Notes: generated from the sequence alone by a model not told the origin. A stretch of DNA of 48,181 nt from Candidatus Wolfebacteria bacterium (GCA_024654025.1 JANLIR010000009.1:1-48181), one strand, 5' to 3'; shown: positions 1 to 10,050, counted from the stretch's first letter. Translations and numbers: made by a program.

Positions 1-94
1 AAAAAACGCGGAGCGTTCGGAATTGCCCAAAACCATTGGCTTTCTTTGGCGAACGCCAAAGAAAAAATTTCTAAAAATGACCTTACTTTAATTC

Positions 95-180
95 TGGTGC
101 CCGGGGCCGGAGTCGAACCGGCACGCCTTTTGGGCGGCAGATCTTAAGTCTGCTGCGTCTGCCAATTCCGCCACCCGGGC
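95..180 (-). tRNA. tRNA-Leu(TAA)
   Basis: Minus strand GCCCGGG...CCCGGGC-A-CCA acceptor, long variable arm, anticodon loop with TAA, T-arm GGTTCGACTCC. Confidence 0.95.
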
Positions 181-209
181 ATAAATTTAGAATTAATAAT
201 CATAATCGG

Positions 210-282
210 AGGCCATGGTGGGACTTGCACCCACGCGTAGCGGTTTTGCAGACCGCTGTGTTAGCTACTTCACCACATGGCC
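210..282 (-). tRNA. tRNA-Cys(GCA)
   Basis: Cloverleaf on minus strand GGCCATG...CATGGCC, anticodon loop CTGCAAA. Confidence 0.92.
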
Positions 283-366
283 AATAATAAATTATAAATT
301 TTGCCGGGCTGTTTTACCACTTGCCTGCCCGCCAAAGCCTTGTGCGCAGGCGGGGCTACGTGGCCG

Positions 367-705
367 CTATTTAATAATTTTATCGTCTATTAAAATTTTT
401 TCAATTCGAGCCGCGTTTTCCGGTCCGCGGTCCATTTCAAAATTTAATTTTGGAGCGCTTTTATTTCTTAATTTTTTAGAGAGCTCGTATCTCAACATTC
501 CTTGGCTTTCAATAAGTTTTTTAAAAGTCTCTTTGGATTTAGAAGAGGGTAAAACGCTTACTCCGAGTGTCGCAACAGAGTAGTCGTCTGAAACGGCGAC
601 TTCGGTGATTGTTAAAAGAGTCTCGGAGAATTCTAATTCTCTTGCGATTATTTTACCGAGCTCTTCTTGTATTAAGCTACTTAGTTTCTGTTGGCGGTAT
701 CTCAT
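367..705 (-). CDS. rbfA: Ribosome-binding factor A
   Basis: [26 protein letters not shown]... typical RbfA N-terminus; directly follows infB. Confidence 0.9.
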   Translation of the reverse strand: MRYRQQKLSSLIQEELGKIIARELEFSETLLTITEVAVSDDYSVATLGVSVLPSSKSKETFKKLIESQGMLRYELSKKLRNKSAPKLNFEMDRGPENAARIEKILIDDKIIK

Positions 706-2215
706 TTCTTAAAACATCTCCTTTTTGCGTTAAAATATCAGAGTCCAGCATGATGCCGCATTCTTCGTTTGTTTTCACCTCTGAAACGTCCTGCCTTGCT
801 TTTTGAAGATTGGTTATTTTTCCGGTTCCTATTAAAACGTCGCCTCTTAATATTTTAACTTGAACTCGGTTTTTAATGCTGCCGTTTAAGACTTTTCCTC
901 CGATAACTTGTTCTTCTTTTTTCTGTCCGTTAAAAACCGCCAATATTTCCAATTCTCCGATAACTGTAGAGGTATAAAATTTTTCTATTCTGTCGGTTAT
1001 TGCTTTTATCAATTCGTAAATTATTTCAGACGAAATAATTTTAACGTTGTTTAGCGAAGCCATATTTTCAACCGATTTAGAAATATTTGTTTTAAAGCTG
1101 ACCACGATAGAATTTGTGGAAACGGCAAGTTTTATGTCGTTATCGTTTATGTCTCCGATTTTTTCATCAACTACGTTAATGGCTAAATTTTCCTGGGGCA
1201 AATTTTTAATGATTTGGGAAAGGGCTTCCAATGATCCGAAAACATCGGCTTTGATAATAATGTTCAGTGATTTTTTGTCGGAGGCCGGTATCAGCAAACA
1301 ATTTTTTTTACAATCTACCTTTTGGTCAGATCTAATTTTTTCGATATCAAGCAGGCCGGCTTTAAAGATTTCTCCCACAATCGGCAAATCGTCAAAACCC
1401 AAAATCAAAACCGGACTGGAAGGTAAAGCCTCTTGAATTTTTTCTCCTTTAAAATTTTCCAGGAGCTTTATTTTCCCGCGCATTGTTTTGGTGGCTATAT
1501 AATCTCCGGCTTTCAAAACGCCGTTTTTAACAATAGCGCTTGCGGTCACTCCTCGTTGGTTGTCTCTTTTTGCTTCTAAAATTATACCCTCGGCGAATTC
1601 GGAAGCGGGGGAGTAAGTTAAATTTTCAACTTCCGCCGCCAGTAAAACCAAATCCAAAAGCTCGTCTATTCCTTGGCCGAATTTCGCTGAAATATTTTGC
1701 CAGCTGATATTTCCGCCGCGGCCTTCCAAATAAACTCCATTTTGCATCAAATCGTTTATTGTTTTTTCAATATCGGCGTTTGGTTTGTCTATTTTATTTA
1801 TCGCGACCACAAATGGGGTTTTTGTTTCTTCGAGAGTTTGTATGGATTCTTTTGTTTGCGGTTTTACTCCGTCGTCGGCCGCCACGATTAAAATCGCTAA
1901 ATCAGCGACAGTAGCGCCGCGGCTTCGCATATTTGAAAATGCTTCATGCCCAGGAGTGTCTATAAAAGTGATTTTGCGTGTTTTAGTCGCAAAATCATCC
2001 TGAACTTTGTGAAGGATCTCGTAAGCGCCGGTTGATTGGGTGATTCCGCCCGCTTCCCGAGCCGCCACATTGGTTTTGCGGATTGTATCTAAAAGGGTGG
2101 TTTTGCCGTGGTCGACATGGCCCATTATTACAACCACCGGCGATCTGGGGATTAGCCCGGATAGTTCAGTGTTTTGCGTCACTATTTCGTTTTTTGAAGC
2201 TTGTTGCTGCAACAT
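677..2215 (-). CDS. infB: Translation initiation factor IF-2 (short N-terminus)
   Basis: [53 protein letters not shown]-domain motifs. Confidence 0.97.
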   Translation of the reverse strand: MLQQQASKNEIVTQNTELSGLIPRSPVVVIMGHVDHGKTTLLDTIRKTNVAAREAGGITQSTGAYEILHKVQDDFATKTRKITFIDTPGHEAFSNMRSRGATVADLAILIVAADDGVKPQTKESIQTLEETKTPFVVAINKIDKPNADIEKTINDLMQNGVYLEGRGGNISWQNISAKFGQGIDELLDLVLLAAEVENLTYSPASEFAEGIILEAKRDNQRGVTASAIVKNGVLKAGDYIATKTMRGKIKLLENFKGEKIQEALPSSPVLILGFDDLPIVGEIFKAGLLDIEKIRSDQKVDCKKNCLLIPASDKKSLNIIIKADVFGSLEALSQIIKNLPQENLAINVVDEKIGDINDNDIKLAVSTNSIVVSFKTNISKSVENMASLNNVKIISSEIIYELIKAITDRIEKFYTSTVIGELEILAVFNGQKKEEQVIGGKVLNGSIKNRVQVKILRGDVLIGTGKITNLQKARQDVSEVKTNEECGIMLDSDILTQKGDVLRNEIPPTETK

Positions 2216-2286
2216 AAAAATTAAAACCCGCGGTATTTAACGGGTTTTTGCAGAATACCAGAAAAAGGCTTATAAAGCAAGATTTT

Positions 2287-2802
2287 TCAGATAAATCTTT
2301 TGATCATTACTATGTCGTAAGCGGGTTTTGGTAAAATATTCATCTCGTGTTCTACTACGCCTTGAAGAATCGGGTTTAAAACCGCATTGTCGGCGGCGTG
2401 GATTATATTTCCATTTCCTACATAAATGACGTTGTGGCCGATATAAACTTTTTTTCCTGGCGGGAAAATCGCATGCCAATAATGGCCTTTTGTACTTTCA
2501 AAAAATAGGACATCGCCCGGCTCAATTTTGTCCGGAGAAACTTCTATGCCAAGAAGGGAAGCTGCTTGCTCTATTGAGGAACGCGGCATGTCAACTCCAA
2601 CTTGTTTAAAAATATACTGGACAAACGACGAACAATCAAAACCAGCCGGTTTTTCGCCGTTATTTTCTTTGAGATACGCTCCGTATTTGTACGGCATGCC
2701 TAGACAGTTTCTGGCAACCTCTATTAATTTTTCAACCCTTCGGTCTCTCTCGGGGTTGACTCTGAGTTTGTCGAATGAGTTATTTTTTTCTTCGCGGGAC
2801 AT
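2287..2802 (-). CDS. NlpC/P60-family cysteine peptidase
   Basis: FDCSSFVQYIFKQVGVDMPRSS...GDVLFF...HNVIYVGNGNIIHA. Confidence 0.88.
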   Translation of the reverse strand: MSREEKNNSFDKLRVNPERDRRVEKLIEVARNCLGMPYKYGAYLKENNGEKPAGFDCSSFVQYIFKQVGVDMPRSSIEQAASLLGIEVSPDKIEPGDVLFFESTKGHYWHAIFPPGKKVYIGHNVIYVGNGNIIHAADNAVLNPILQGVVEHEMNILPKPAYDIVMIKRFI

Positions 2803-2900
2803 TTAAATAAAATAGTCGGTATGAAAAATTTCGTCAATAGCGATCAAGTTTTAGTGAAGACGAAAGATTGATTTTTATCAAATTATAAATATAATAAGGA

Positions 2901-2972
2901 CGCGGGGAAGTGTAACGGTTGCACGTGAGGCTCATAACCTTGAGGCAGTGGGTTCAATTCCCACCCCCGCAA
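2901..2972 (+). tRNA. tRNA-fMet(CAT), initiator
   Basis: CGCGGGG...CCCCGC-A gives a C1:A72 mismatch typical of the bacterial initiator; loop CTCATAA. Confidence 0.85.
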
Positions 2973-3125
2973 CATTAAATAAATTAAGCACCTTAAATTA
3001 GTGCTTAATTTTATTTGATTACTAAAGATATTATGGAGTACTTGCGTTTCGGGTAAGAAATAGTGCAAAATTAGGCTATTATATTTTAGGGCTTATTGAT
3101 GCTTTGAAAGCCCAATAAATTAAAT

Positions 3126-3200
3126 GCCGGTGTAGCTCAATGGTGGAGCGGAGCCCTCATAAAGCTCAGGTTAGAGGTTCGATTCCTCTCACCGGCACCA
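3126..3200 (+). tRNA. tRNA with CAT anticodon (Met, or Ile2 if modified)
   Basis: GCCGGTG...CACCGGC-A-CCA, loop CTCATAA; 31:39 is a C.A mismatch. Confidence 0.85.
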
Positions 3201-3206
3201 ATAATT

Positions 3207-3233
3207 AAAAACCCCAACTCTGGGTTTTTTAAT
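3207..3233 (+). terminator. Rho-independent terminator
   Basis: AAAAACCCCAACTCTGGGTTTTTT. Confidence 0.7.
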
Positions 3234-3300
3234 TGAAAAAATCCGATTCTTAAGGTAGTATGAGTTTAATAAAAACAACAAACTACGCACTACTAATATC

Positions 3301-4545
3301 ATGCGCCAATCAGAACTTTTTACTAAAACTCGAAAAGAAATTCCTAAAGACGAAGATTCAATAAACGCCCAGCTTTTAATCCGAGCCGGATTTGTTGATA
3401 AAGTAATGGCCGGAGTTTACACTTTTTTGCCGTTAGGGCTTCGCGTTTTTAAAAAAATTGAAAACATTATCCGCGAAGAAATGATTGCTATCGGCGGTCA
3501 GGAAATTTTGATGCCCTCTCTTCAGCCGAAAGAAAATTGGGAAAAAACAGGAAGATGGGAAGGGTTGGATAATTTATTCAGGTTCACGAGCCATTATTCA
3601 AAAATTGATTACGCGCTTGGCGCGACTCATGAGGAAATAGTTGTGCCGCTCACAAAAAAATTTGTTTTTTCGTATAAAGATCTGCCCATCTATGTTTTTC
3701 AGATTCAGAACAAATTTAGAGATGAAAAGCGCGTGAAATCAGGGCTTTTAAGGGGTCGCGAGTTCTTTATGAAAGATTTTTACTCTTTTCATAAAGACGA
3801 AGAAGATCTCGACCAGTTTTATTTTAAAAAAGGCAAAAAAGCGTATGAAAACGTGTTTAAAAGAACGGGAATTGGCAATTCAACTTATTTTACTTTCGCT
3901 TCCGGAGGCACATTTTCAAAGTATTCCCATGAATTCCAAACAATATCTTCTGCGGGCGAGGATACGATATTTTTGTGTGAGAAATGCAAAATTGCGGTTA
4001 ATAAGGAAATAATTCTTGAGCAAAGCTCCTGTCCTAGTTGCGGCAATAAAAATTTAAAAGAAGAAAAAGCGGTTGAGGTTGGAAATATTTTTCAGCTCAA
4101 AACAAAATATTCTATTCCGTTTGATTTAAAATATCGCGATCAAAACGGCGCAGAAAAAGACGTTATTATGGGCTGTTATGGCATAGGTCTTAATCGGTTA
4201 ATGGGAGCTATCGTGGAAATCCATCACGATAAAAACGGAATAATTTGGCCCCAAGCAGTGGCTCCTTTTAAAGCTCATCTTTTGAATTTGTCGAAAGATA
4301 AAAAAAATAAGGATTTTGCGGAAAAAATTTATAAGGATTTGCAAATTTCAGAAGTTGAAGTATTGTTTGATGACAGAGTTGACGTAACTCCGGGTGAAAA
4401 ATTTGCCGAGGCCGATTTAATGGGAATTCCGTACCGGCTAGTTATAAGCGATAAGACAGGAAGCAAAATAGAAATTAAAAGGCGAGATGGTAAAATAACA
4501 TCGCTTGTATCGAAAAAAGACTTAATAACTAAATTATCAAAATAG
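3301..4545 (+). CDS. proS: Prolyl-tRNA synthetase (short form without a large editing insertion)
   Basis: MRQSELFTKTRKEIPKDEDSINAQLLIRAGFV..., GREFFMKDFYSFH, MGCYGIGLNRLMGA. Confidence 0.92.
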   Translation: MRQSELFTKTRKEIPKDEDSINAQLLIRAGFVDKVMAGVYTFLPLGLRVFKKIENIIREEMIAIGGQEILMPSLQPKENWEKTGRWEGLDNLFRFTSHYSKIDYALGATHEEIVVPLTKKFVFSYKDLPIYVFQIQNKFRDEKRVKSGLLRGREFFMKDFYSFHKDEEDLDQFYFKKGKKAYENVFKRTGIGNSTYFTFASGGTFSKYSHEFQTISSAGEDTIFLCEKCKIAVNKEIILEQSSCPSCGNKNLKEEKAVEVGNIFQLKTKYSIPFDLKYRDQNGAEKDVIMGCYGIGLNRLMGAIVEIHHDKNGIIWPQAVAPFKAHLLNLSKDKKNKDFAEKIYKDLQISEVEVLFDDRVDVTPGEKFAEADLMGIPYRLVISDKTGSKIEIKRRDGKITSLVSKKDLITKLSK

Positions 4546-4548
4546 CCC

Positions 4549-5604
4549 ATGTTTCTAATCAAGGAGATTTCAAACTATTTCGTAAAAGATGTTGGGATTG
4601 ATTTAGGCACTGCGAATTCTTTGGTCTATGTTAAGGGTAAGGGGATTGTTATAAACGATCCGTCTATCACGGCGATTAATAATAAAACCGGCCAAGTTGT
4701 GGCAATAGGCGAGGATGCCAGAAAAATGCTCGGCCGCACTCCCAGCCATATCAGCATTATAAAACCGCTTGTTAACGGCGTGATTTCCGATTTTGAAATG
4801 ACTCAAGAAATGCTCCGCCATTTTTTTAAGCGGATAAACGGTGAACGGGCATTTAATTATTTCAGGGCTGTTATCGGTATTCCCCCCAATTTAACGGAAG
4901 TTGAGAGAAAATCCGTGGAAGACGCTGTTATTAGCGCGGGAGCAGCCAAGGCTTATCTTATCGAAGAACCGGTTGCAGCGGCCATGGGAGCCCGGCTTCC
5001 TATAAAAGAAGCGGTGGCCACAATGATTGTGGATATAGGCGGCGGGACCATAGACATCGCGGTTATATCAATGGGAGGAACGGTTATCAGTAAAAGCTTG
5101 AAAACCGCCGGTGACAAGTTTAACGACGATATTGTTAAATTTATAAGAGACGAATTCAAACTAATTATTGGCGAGCCAACGGCGGAGGAGCTTAAAAAAA
5201 CAATCGGCTCGGCCATTCCTTTAAATGAACGTTTGGAAATGCCTATTCGCGGCAGGGGAGTTTCAAGCGGCCTTCCGGTTGAGGTTATTGTTAAAAACAA
5301 TCAAATACGAGCCGCTTTAAACAGATCGCTTCACATTATCGTGGATAATATTAAAGAAGTCATAGAACAAACGCCCCCGGAACTCGTTGGAGATATTTTG
5401 AAAAGAGGAATTTATATTTGCGGCGGAGGAAGTTTGTTAAAAGGTATGGACCAATTAATAGCAAAAGAGGTGGCGGTGCCGGTTACTGTTGTTGATGATC
5501 CGCTCACCGCCGTTGTTAGAGGCACGGGAGTGGCGGCGGAAAATTTAGACGAATACGATCATATTTTTGTGACTGCGCTGAAGCCCCTTGATATAAATAC
5601 ATAA
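4549..5604 (+). CDS. mreB: Rod shape-determining protein MreB
   Basis: VGIDLGTANSLVYVKGKGIVINDPS; IGIPPNLTEVE; GGGTIDIAVIS. Confidence 0.96.
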   Translation: MFLIKEISNYFVKDVGIDLGTANSLVYVKGKGIVINDPSITAINNKTGQVVAIGEDARKMLGRTPSHISIIKPLVNGVISDFEMTQEMLRHFFKRINGERAFNYFRAVIGIPPNLTEVERKSVEDAVISAGAAKAYLIEEPVAAAMGARLPIKEAVATMIVDIGGGTIDIAVISMGGTVISKSLKTAGDKFNDDIVKFIRDEFKLIIGEPTAEELKKTIGSAIPLNERLEMPIRGRGVSSGLPVEVIVKNNQIRAALNRSLHIIVDNIKEVIEQTPPELVGDILKRGIYICGGGSLLKGMDQLIAKEVAVPVTVVDDPLTAVVRGTGVAAENLDEYDHIFVTALKPLDINT

Positions 5605-5626
5605 GTTCATAAGTTATTGCGGTTTT

Positions 5627-6334
5627 ATGAAAAAAGCGATTTTTGCCTTTTTAATTGTTTTTTTGGCGGTTTTGGTATTTGCAAGCGGATTTTTTATTGA
5701 AAAAAAATTTATCCCAGGAAAATTTACAGGGAGATTTAATTTTTTAGCATCGCTGGGCGGGAGTAATTTTGAAGAAATACAGTCTTTAAAAAATGAAAAC
5801 GAAATTTTAAGAGCGCAAATTCAAAAATCCCAAATTTTTTGCTCCGAAAATAATAGCCCTTCCGTTTCCGTTGCAGTTCCAAAAATTTTATCCTCAAGGA
5901 TATTCTCCAACTATCCTTTTAATATAAAAAATGTTTTAACCATAAACGCAGGCTCTCGTGAAGGCGTCAAAAATTCTATGACCGCTGCCCAAGGTCAAGA
6001 TATCTTTTTGGGCCAAGTCACCGAAGTTTTTGAAAATTATTCGACAGTGCGGACGATTTTCGACCCCGATTGGCAATTGGCGGTTAAAATCGGAAACGAT
6101 AAAATAAATGGACTATTCAAAGGCGGAAACGAGCCTAAAATAACATTAATAGAAAAGCCAGTTAAAGTCGGCGATCCTGTTTTCACTTCCGGACCGGGCG
6201 TACCGCTTGATTTGAAAATAGGAGAAATCGGAGAAATTCGAGAAGGCACCGGCGGGGTTTTTAAAGAAGCAATTATTAAAGTTCCGTATAATATAAACCA
6301 GTTAGAAACTGTTAATTTGTTAATTAGTTATTAG
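5627..6334 (+). CDS. mreC: Rod shape-determining protein MreC
   Basis: N-terminal TM, coiled coil, beta domain; follows mreB. Confidence 0.85.
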   Translation: MKKAIFAFLIVFLAVLVFASGFFIEKKFIPGKFTGRFNFLASLGGSNFEEIQSLKNENEILRAQIQKSQIFCSENNSPSVSVAVPKILSSRIFSNYPFNIKNVLTINAGSREGVKNSMTAAQGQDIFLGQVTEVFENYSTVRTIFDPDWQLAVKIGNDKINGLFKGGNEPKITLIEKPVKVGDPVFTSGPGVPLDLKIGEIGEIREGTGGVFKEAIIKVPYNINQLETVNLLISY

Positions 6335-6342
6335 TTAATTTA

Positions 6343-8880
6343 ATGATGTATAACCCTCAAAAAATTGAGCGAAAATGGCAGAGAGTTTGGGAAAAGGAAA
6401 AAATTTATAAAAGCCGCGGAAAAGGCAAAAAATTTTATGTGCTTGATATGTTTCCTTATCCTTCGGGCGAAGGCCTTCACGTCGGCCATCCGCGAGGGTA
6501 TATTGCCACTGATGTAGTGGCGCGTTTTAAAATGCGCCGCGGTTTTGATGTTTTGCATCCAATGGGTTGGGACGCTTTTGGTCTTCCGGCGGAAAATTAC
6601 GCTTTGGCGAATAACATTCATCCTAAAATCTCGGTAAGTAAAAATATAAAAAGGTTTAAAGAGCAGATGAATAAAATCGGTTTTACTTATGATTGGAATA
6701 AAGAAATCAACACTACCGACCCCCAATATTATAAATGGACGCAATGGATATTTTTGAAAATGTTTGAAAGCGGATTGGTTTATGGTTCAGAGGAACCGAT
6801 TGTCTGGTGTCCGAGTTGTAAAACCGGGCTTGCATTGGAGGATTTGGAAGACGGGAAATGCGAACGGTGCGGAAGTGAAGTGGAGAAAAAACCTCTTCGC
6901 CAGTGGGTTTTAAAAATGACCGCTTACGCGGAAAAATTATTAAATGATTTAAAATCTCTTGACTGGCCTCAGCCCATTATTGATCAGCAAAGAAATTGGA
7001 TAGGAAAATCAGAAGGCGCAATAATAAAGTTTGTAGTCCGTAGTTCGAAGTCCGTAGTAGGCGAAGTTGAGGTTTTTACCACTCGGCTGGATACTATTTT
7101 TGGGTGCACTTATTTGGTTGTCGCACCAGAACATCTTTTGGTTAAAAATCTAAAATCAAATATTAAAAATTATGACAGCGTCCAGAAATACGTAAATCAA
7201 GCTCAAAAGAAAACTGATTTAGCGCGGACTGATTTAGCGAAAGATAAAACTGGCGTTGAATTAAAAGGCGTAAAAGCTAGAAATCCATTTAATAACGAAG
7301 AGGTGCCGATTTTTGTGGCGGACTACGTTTTGGGATCATATGGCACAGGCGCGGTAATGGCGGTTCCGGCGCACGATGAGCGCGACTGGGAATTCGCAAA
7401 AAAATATAAGTTGCCGATAAGAATGGTTATTTGTCCAAATTATCCGGAACCCAAATGCCCCGTGCTTCATAAGGCTTATGTTGATGACGGACACGTTGTC
7501 GATTCTCAAAAATTTACCGGTTTAACTTCCCAAAAAGCTCGAGAGGAGATGGTAAAATGGCTTGAGAAAAACAAATTGGGCGGCAAGAAAATAAATTATA
7601 AAATGCGCGATTGGGTTTTTGCCCGGCAACGTTATTGGGGAGAACCGTTTCCTTTAGTTTATTGTCAGTCATGCGCCGATAGAATCAATAATAAGAAATA
7701 TAAAAAAGGGGAATTTACCAAAGGAGAATTAATGAATCCCGGCTGGATTCAAATTCCCGAAAAAAGTTTGCCTGTAAAGTTGCCGGAAGTTAAGCAATAC
7801 GAGCCGTCCGGCACAGGCGAATCACCGCTGGCCAATATTAAAGATTGGGTTACGACAAAATGCCCGAAATGCAATGGCCATGCTTACAGGGAAACAAACA
7901 CAATGCCTCAGTGGGCCGGTTCGAATTGGTATTATATCGCGTATCTGATGAAACGCGGAGGGAAATATGTGTGGGACAAGAAGGAAATAAAAAAATGGCT
8001 GCCAGTCGATTTATACGTTGGCGGAGTTGAGCACGCAACCCGGCATCTTTTATACGCGCGTTTCTGGTACAAATTTTTATACGATATTAAAGCGGTTTTT
8101 AATAAAGAGCCGTTTCAGAAATTAATGAATCAAGGTTTGATATTGGCCGAGGATGGCAGAAAAATGTCCAAGCGTTGGAAAAATGTAATAAACCCGGATG
8201 ATATTATAAAAAATTTTGGAGCAGATACTTTGCGGCTTTATGAAATGTTTATGGGCCCGTTTATCCAAAGCATCGCCTGGAGCACGGACGGATTGAGGGG
8301 AATGAAAAGATTTTTGGATAGAGTTTGGAAGATGAGAGACAGAATTAATCCTTCGGCGGGGGCTTCGACTGAGCTCAGCCGAATGTCCTCAGGACGCGAG
8401 GCGCGAAATAAAAAACTGGAGATTTTTATAAATCAAACAATTAAAAAAGTTACCGAAGATATTGAGGGGTTTAAATTTAATACCGCGGTGAGCGCTTTGA
8501 TGGTTTTGGCAAATGAACTGGAAAAAGAGTCAAGCATTGATAAAAAACATTATCTAACGCTTGTAAGTTTATTATCGCCGTTTGTCCCGCATTTCAGCGA
8601 AGAATTGTGGAGGGGATTAAAAGGCAAAAACTCAATTCATTTAGAAAAATGGCCAGATTACAATCCAAAATTAATTTATTTTGATGAATTTGATTTAGTT
8701 GTTCAGATAAACGGCAAGGTTAGAGACAAAATTTCCGTGAGTAAAGGAATTTCGCAAAAAGAAGCCGAAGAGGTCGTATTAAATTTAGATAAAATAAAGC
8801 AATTTATCGGTTTATTAGGTTCGTCAAAAATTAAAAAAATAATTTTTGTTCCCAACCGGCTGATTAATATAGTGATTTAA
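6343..8880 (+). CDS. leuS: Leucyl-tRNA synthetase
   Basis: DMFPYPSGEGLHVGHPRGYIATDV; DWVFARQRYWGEPFP; DGRKMSKRWKNVINPD. Confidence 0.97.
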   Translation: MMYNPQKIERKWQRVWEKEKIYKSRGKGKKFYVLDMFPYPSGEGLHVGHPRGYIATDVVARFKMRRGFDVLHPMGWDAFGLPAENYALANNIHPKISVSKNIKRFKEQMNKIGFTYDWNKEINTTDPQYYKWTQWIFLKMFESGLVYGSEEPIVWCPSCKTGLALEDLEDGKCERCGSEVEKKPLRQWVLKMTAYAEKLLNDLKSLDWPQPIIDQQRNWIGKSEGAIIKFVVRSSKSVVGEVEVFTTRLDTIFGCTYLVVAPEHLLVKNLKSNIKNYDSVQKYVNQAQKKTDLARTDLAKDKTGVELKGVKARNPFNNEEVPIFVADYVLGSYGTGAVMAVPAHDERDWEFAKKYKLPIRMVICPNYPEPKCPVLHKAYVDDGHVVDSQKFTGLTSQKAREEMVKWLEKNKLGGKKINYKMRDWVFARQRYWGEPFPLVYCQSCADRINNKKYKKGEFTKGELMNPGWIQIPEKSLPVKLPEVKQYEPSGTGESPLANIKDWVTTKCPKCNGHAYRETNTMPQWAGSNWYYIAYLMKRGGKYVWDKKEIKKWLPVDLYVGGVEHATRHLLYARFWYKFLYDIKAVFNKEPFQKLMNQGLILAEDGRKMSKRWKNVINPDDIIKNFGADTLRLYEMFMGPFIQSIAWSTDGLRGMKRFLDRVWKMRDRINPSAGASTELSRMSSGREARNKKLEIFINQTIKKVTEDIEGFKFNTAVSALMVLANELEKESSIDKKHYLTLVSLLSPFVPHFSEELWRGLKGKNSIHLEKWPDYNPKLIYFDEFDLVVQINGKVRDKISVSKGISQKEAEEVVLNLDKIKQFIGLLGSSKIKKIIFVPNRLINIVI

Positions 8881-9167
8881 TGGACCCGGTTACTACAACT
8901 TCAATGATGCGCCTCTATTACGTTTATGTTTTGGAAAGCATCAAAGACGGCAAAAGATATGTTGGTTTTACTAATGATTTAAAGAAAAGATTGTCGGCGC
9001 ATCAGAAAGGAGAAGTTTCGTCAACCGCGCATCGGAAGCCTTTCAGGTTGATATATTTTGAAGGATGTACGAATATTATGGATACCAAAAGGAGAGAGCA
9101 TTATTTAAAAACTACCGGTGGTCGCCGGTTTTTAGTAAAACGGCTTCAAGAGTATTATAGAAATTGA
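8880..9167 (+). CDS. GIY-YIG (URI-type) nuclease
   Basis: YYVYVLESIKDGKRYVGFTNDLKKRLSAHQKGEVSSTAHRKPFRLIYFEGC...RREHYLKTTGGRRFLVKRL; alternative starts at 8904/8907. Confidence 0.92.
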   Translation: MDPVTTTSMMRLYYVYVLESIKDGKRYVGFTNDLKKRLSAHQKGEVSSTAHRKPFRLIYFEGCTNIMDTKRREHYLKTTGGRRFLVKRLQEYYRN

Positions 9168-9183
9168 AGTTGTAGTACCGGGT
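8884..9183. mobile_element. ~300-bp element with near-perfect terminal inverted repeats enclosing a GIY-YIG ORF
   Basis: ACCCGGTTACTACAACTTCAAT (8884-8905) versus ATTGAAGTTGTAGTACCGGGT (9163-9183), reverse complements apart from one T. Confidence 0.8.
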
Positions 9184-9448
9184 GGATGATTTCCCCAAAA
9201 AAATAGCAGTTTTGGTTCTTTTGGTTGCCTTTTTCGGGGCGCTTTTTTTGGAAACTCCGCTTATTTATAAAAAAGTTCAAAACGGAGGAGTCCCGGCTCT
9301 TAATTTTTTAAATCCGCCAGCGGGCGGACAAAAGCAAAAATCCTCAAACAGTAAGATTTATAGCAGGGAAAACCAGAGCTTTGTGTCCACCGATAAAAAA
9401 GACGGTTCTTACTCGTCTCCGATCCATGTGCCAGCCCTCGACCTTTAA
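9182..9448 (+). CDS. Hypothetical membrane-anchored protein
   Basis: GTG start within the right inverted repeat of the preceding element; N-terminal hydrophobic segment. Confidence 0.5.
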   Translation: MDDFPKKIAVLVLLVAFFGALFLETPLIYKKVQNGGVPALNFLNPPAGGQKQKSSNSKIYSRENQSFVSTDKKDGSYSSPIHVPALDL

Positions 9449-9523
9449 CGGGCTGGGGTTGACGGAGGGAGTTGTTAATGTTATCTTTAGAGCCTTGCTC
9501 TTAATTCAGTTTAGGGAGGGAAG

Positions 9524-9706
9524 ATGAACAAAGGATCTAGTTTTGCGCGTGTTGTAGAAGTAAAAGTAATTCGTTTGAGCCCCATTGTGACGGTTCGCCA
9601 CTATCCTCGATCAGACAGGGAGTTGGAGCGAGCCTACGGCGGGGTTGATGAAGCGATTTTGAAGTCAGGCACCCACCGGACCGTGAGAAAGGAATCCAAT
9701 ACGTAA
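9524..9706 (+). CDS. Small hypothetical protein
   Basis: Strong SD (GGGAGGGAAG) before ATG. Confidence 0.45.
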   Translation: MNKGSSFARVVEVKVIRLSPIVTVRHYPRSDRELERAYGGVDEAILKSGTHRTVRKESNT

Positions 9707-9738
9707 TTTTACCTTTCAAAACACTCCGGAGGGAAACG

Positions 9739-10050
9739 ATGCGGAAAAGAACAAAAGGAAACGGCAATGGCGCGAAGAACGGCACAAAGATAGGAATTCT
9801 TGTGTGGAAAACCAAACCGTACACTAGCCAGCAGTTAAAGGAATTAACGATCGCAGACAAAATTTACGATATACTGCTATTAGCGAAAAGCCTTCAAAAG
9901 GAGGGCGCGAGAGAGATACGCCTCACTCTCCATTTGAATCAGCTATGTTCAAGCGGACGACGAATTTCGCTTGAGGACGAAATGGTCACGCGACTTTATG
10001 GCGCGCTGCGTTCTCACGGCATCGAGGAGTCGACGATCCATTTCATCTGA
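9739..10050 (+). CDS. Hypothetical protein, 103 aa
   Basis: Strong SD (CCGGAGGGAAACG) before ATG; followed by a clear terminator. Confidence 0.6.
   Translation: MRKRTKGNGNGAKNGTKIGILVWKTKPYTSQQLKELTIADKIYDILLLAKSLQKEGAREIRLTLHLNQLCSSGRRISLEDEMVTRLYGALRSHGIEESTIHFI

Noticed and set aside
215-583. Plus-strand ORF of 122 aa
   Set aside because: Lies antisense to tRNA-Cys and rbfA; shadow ORF
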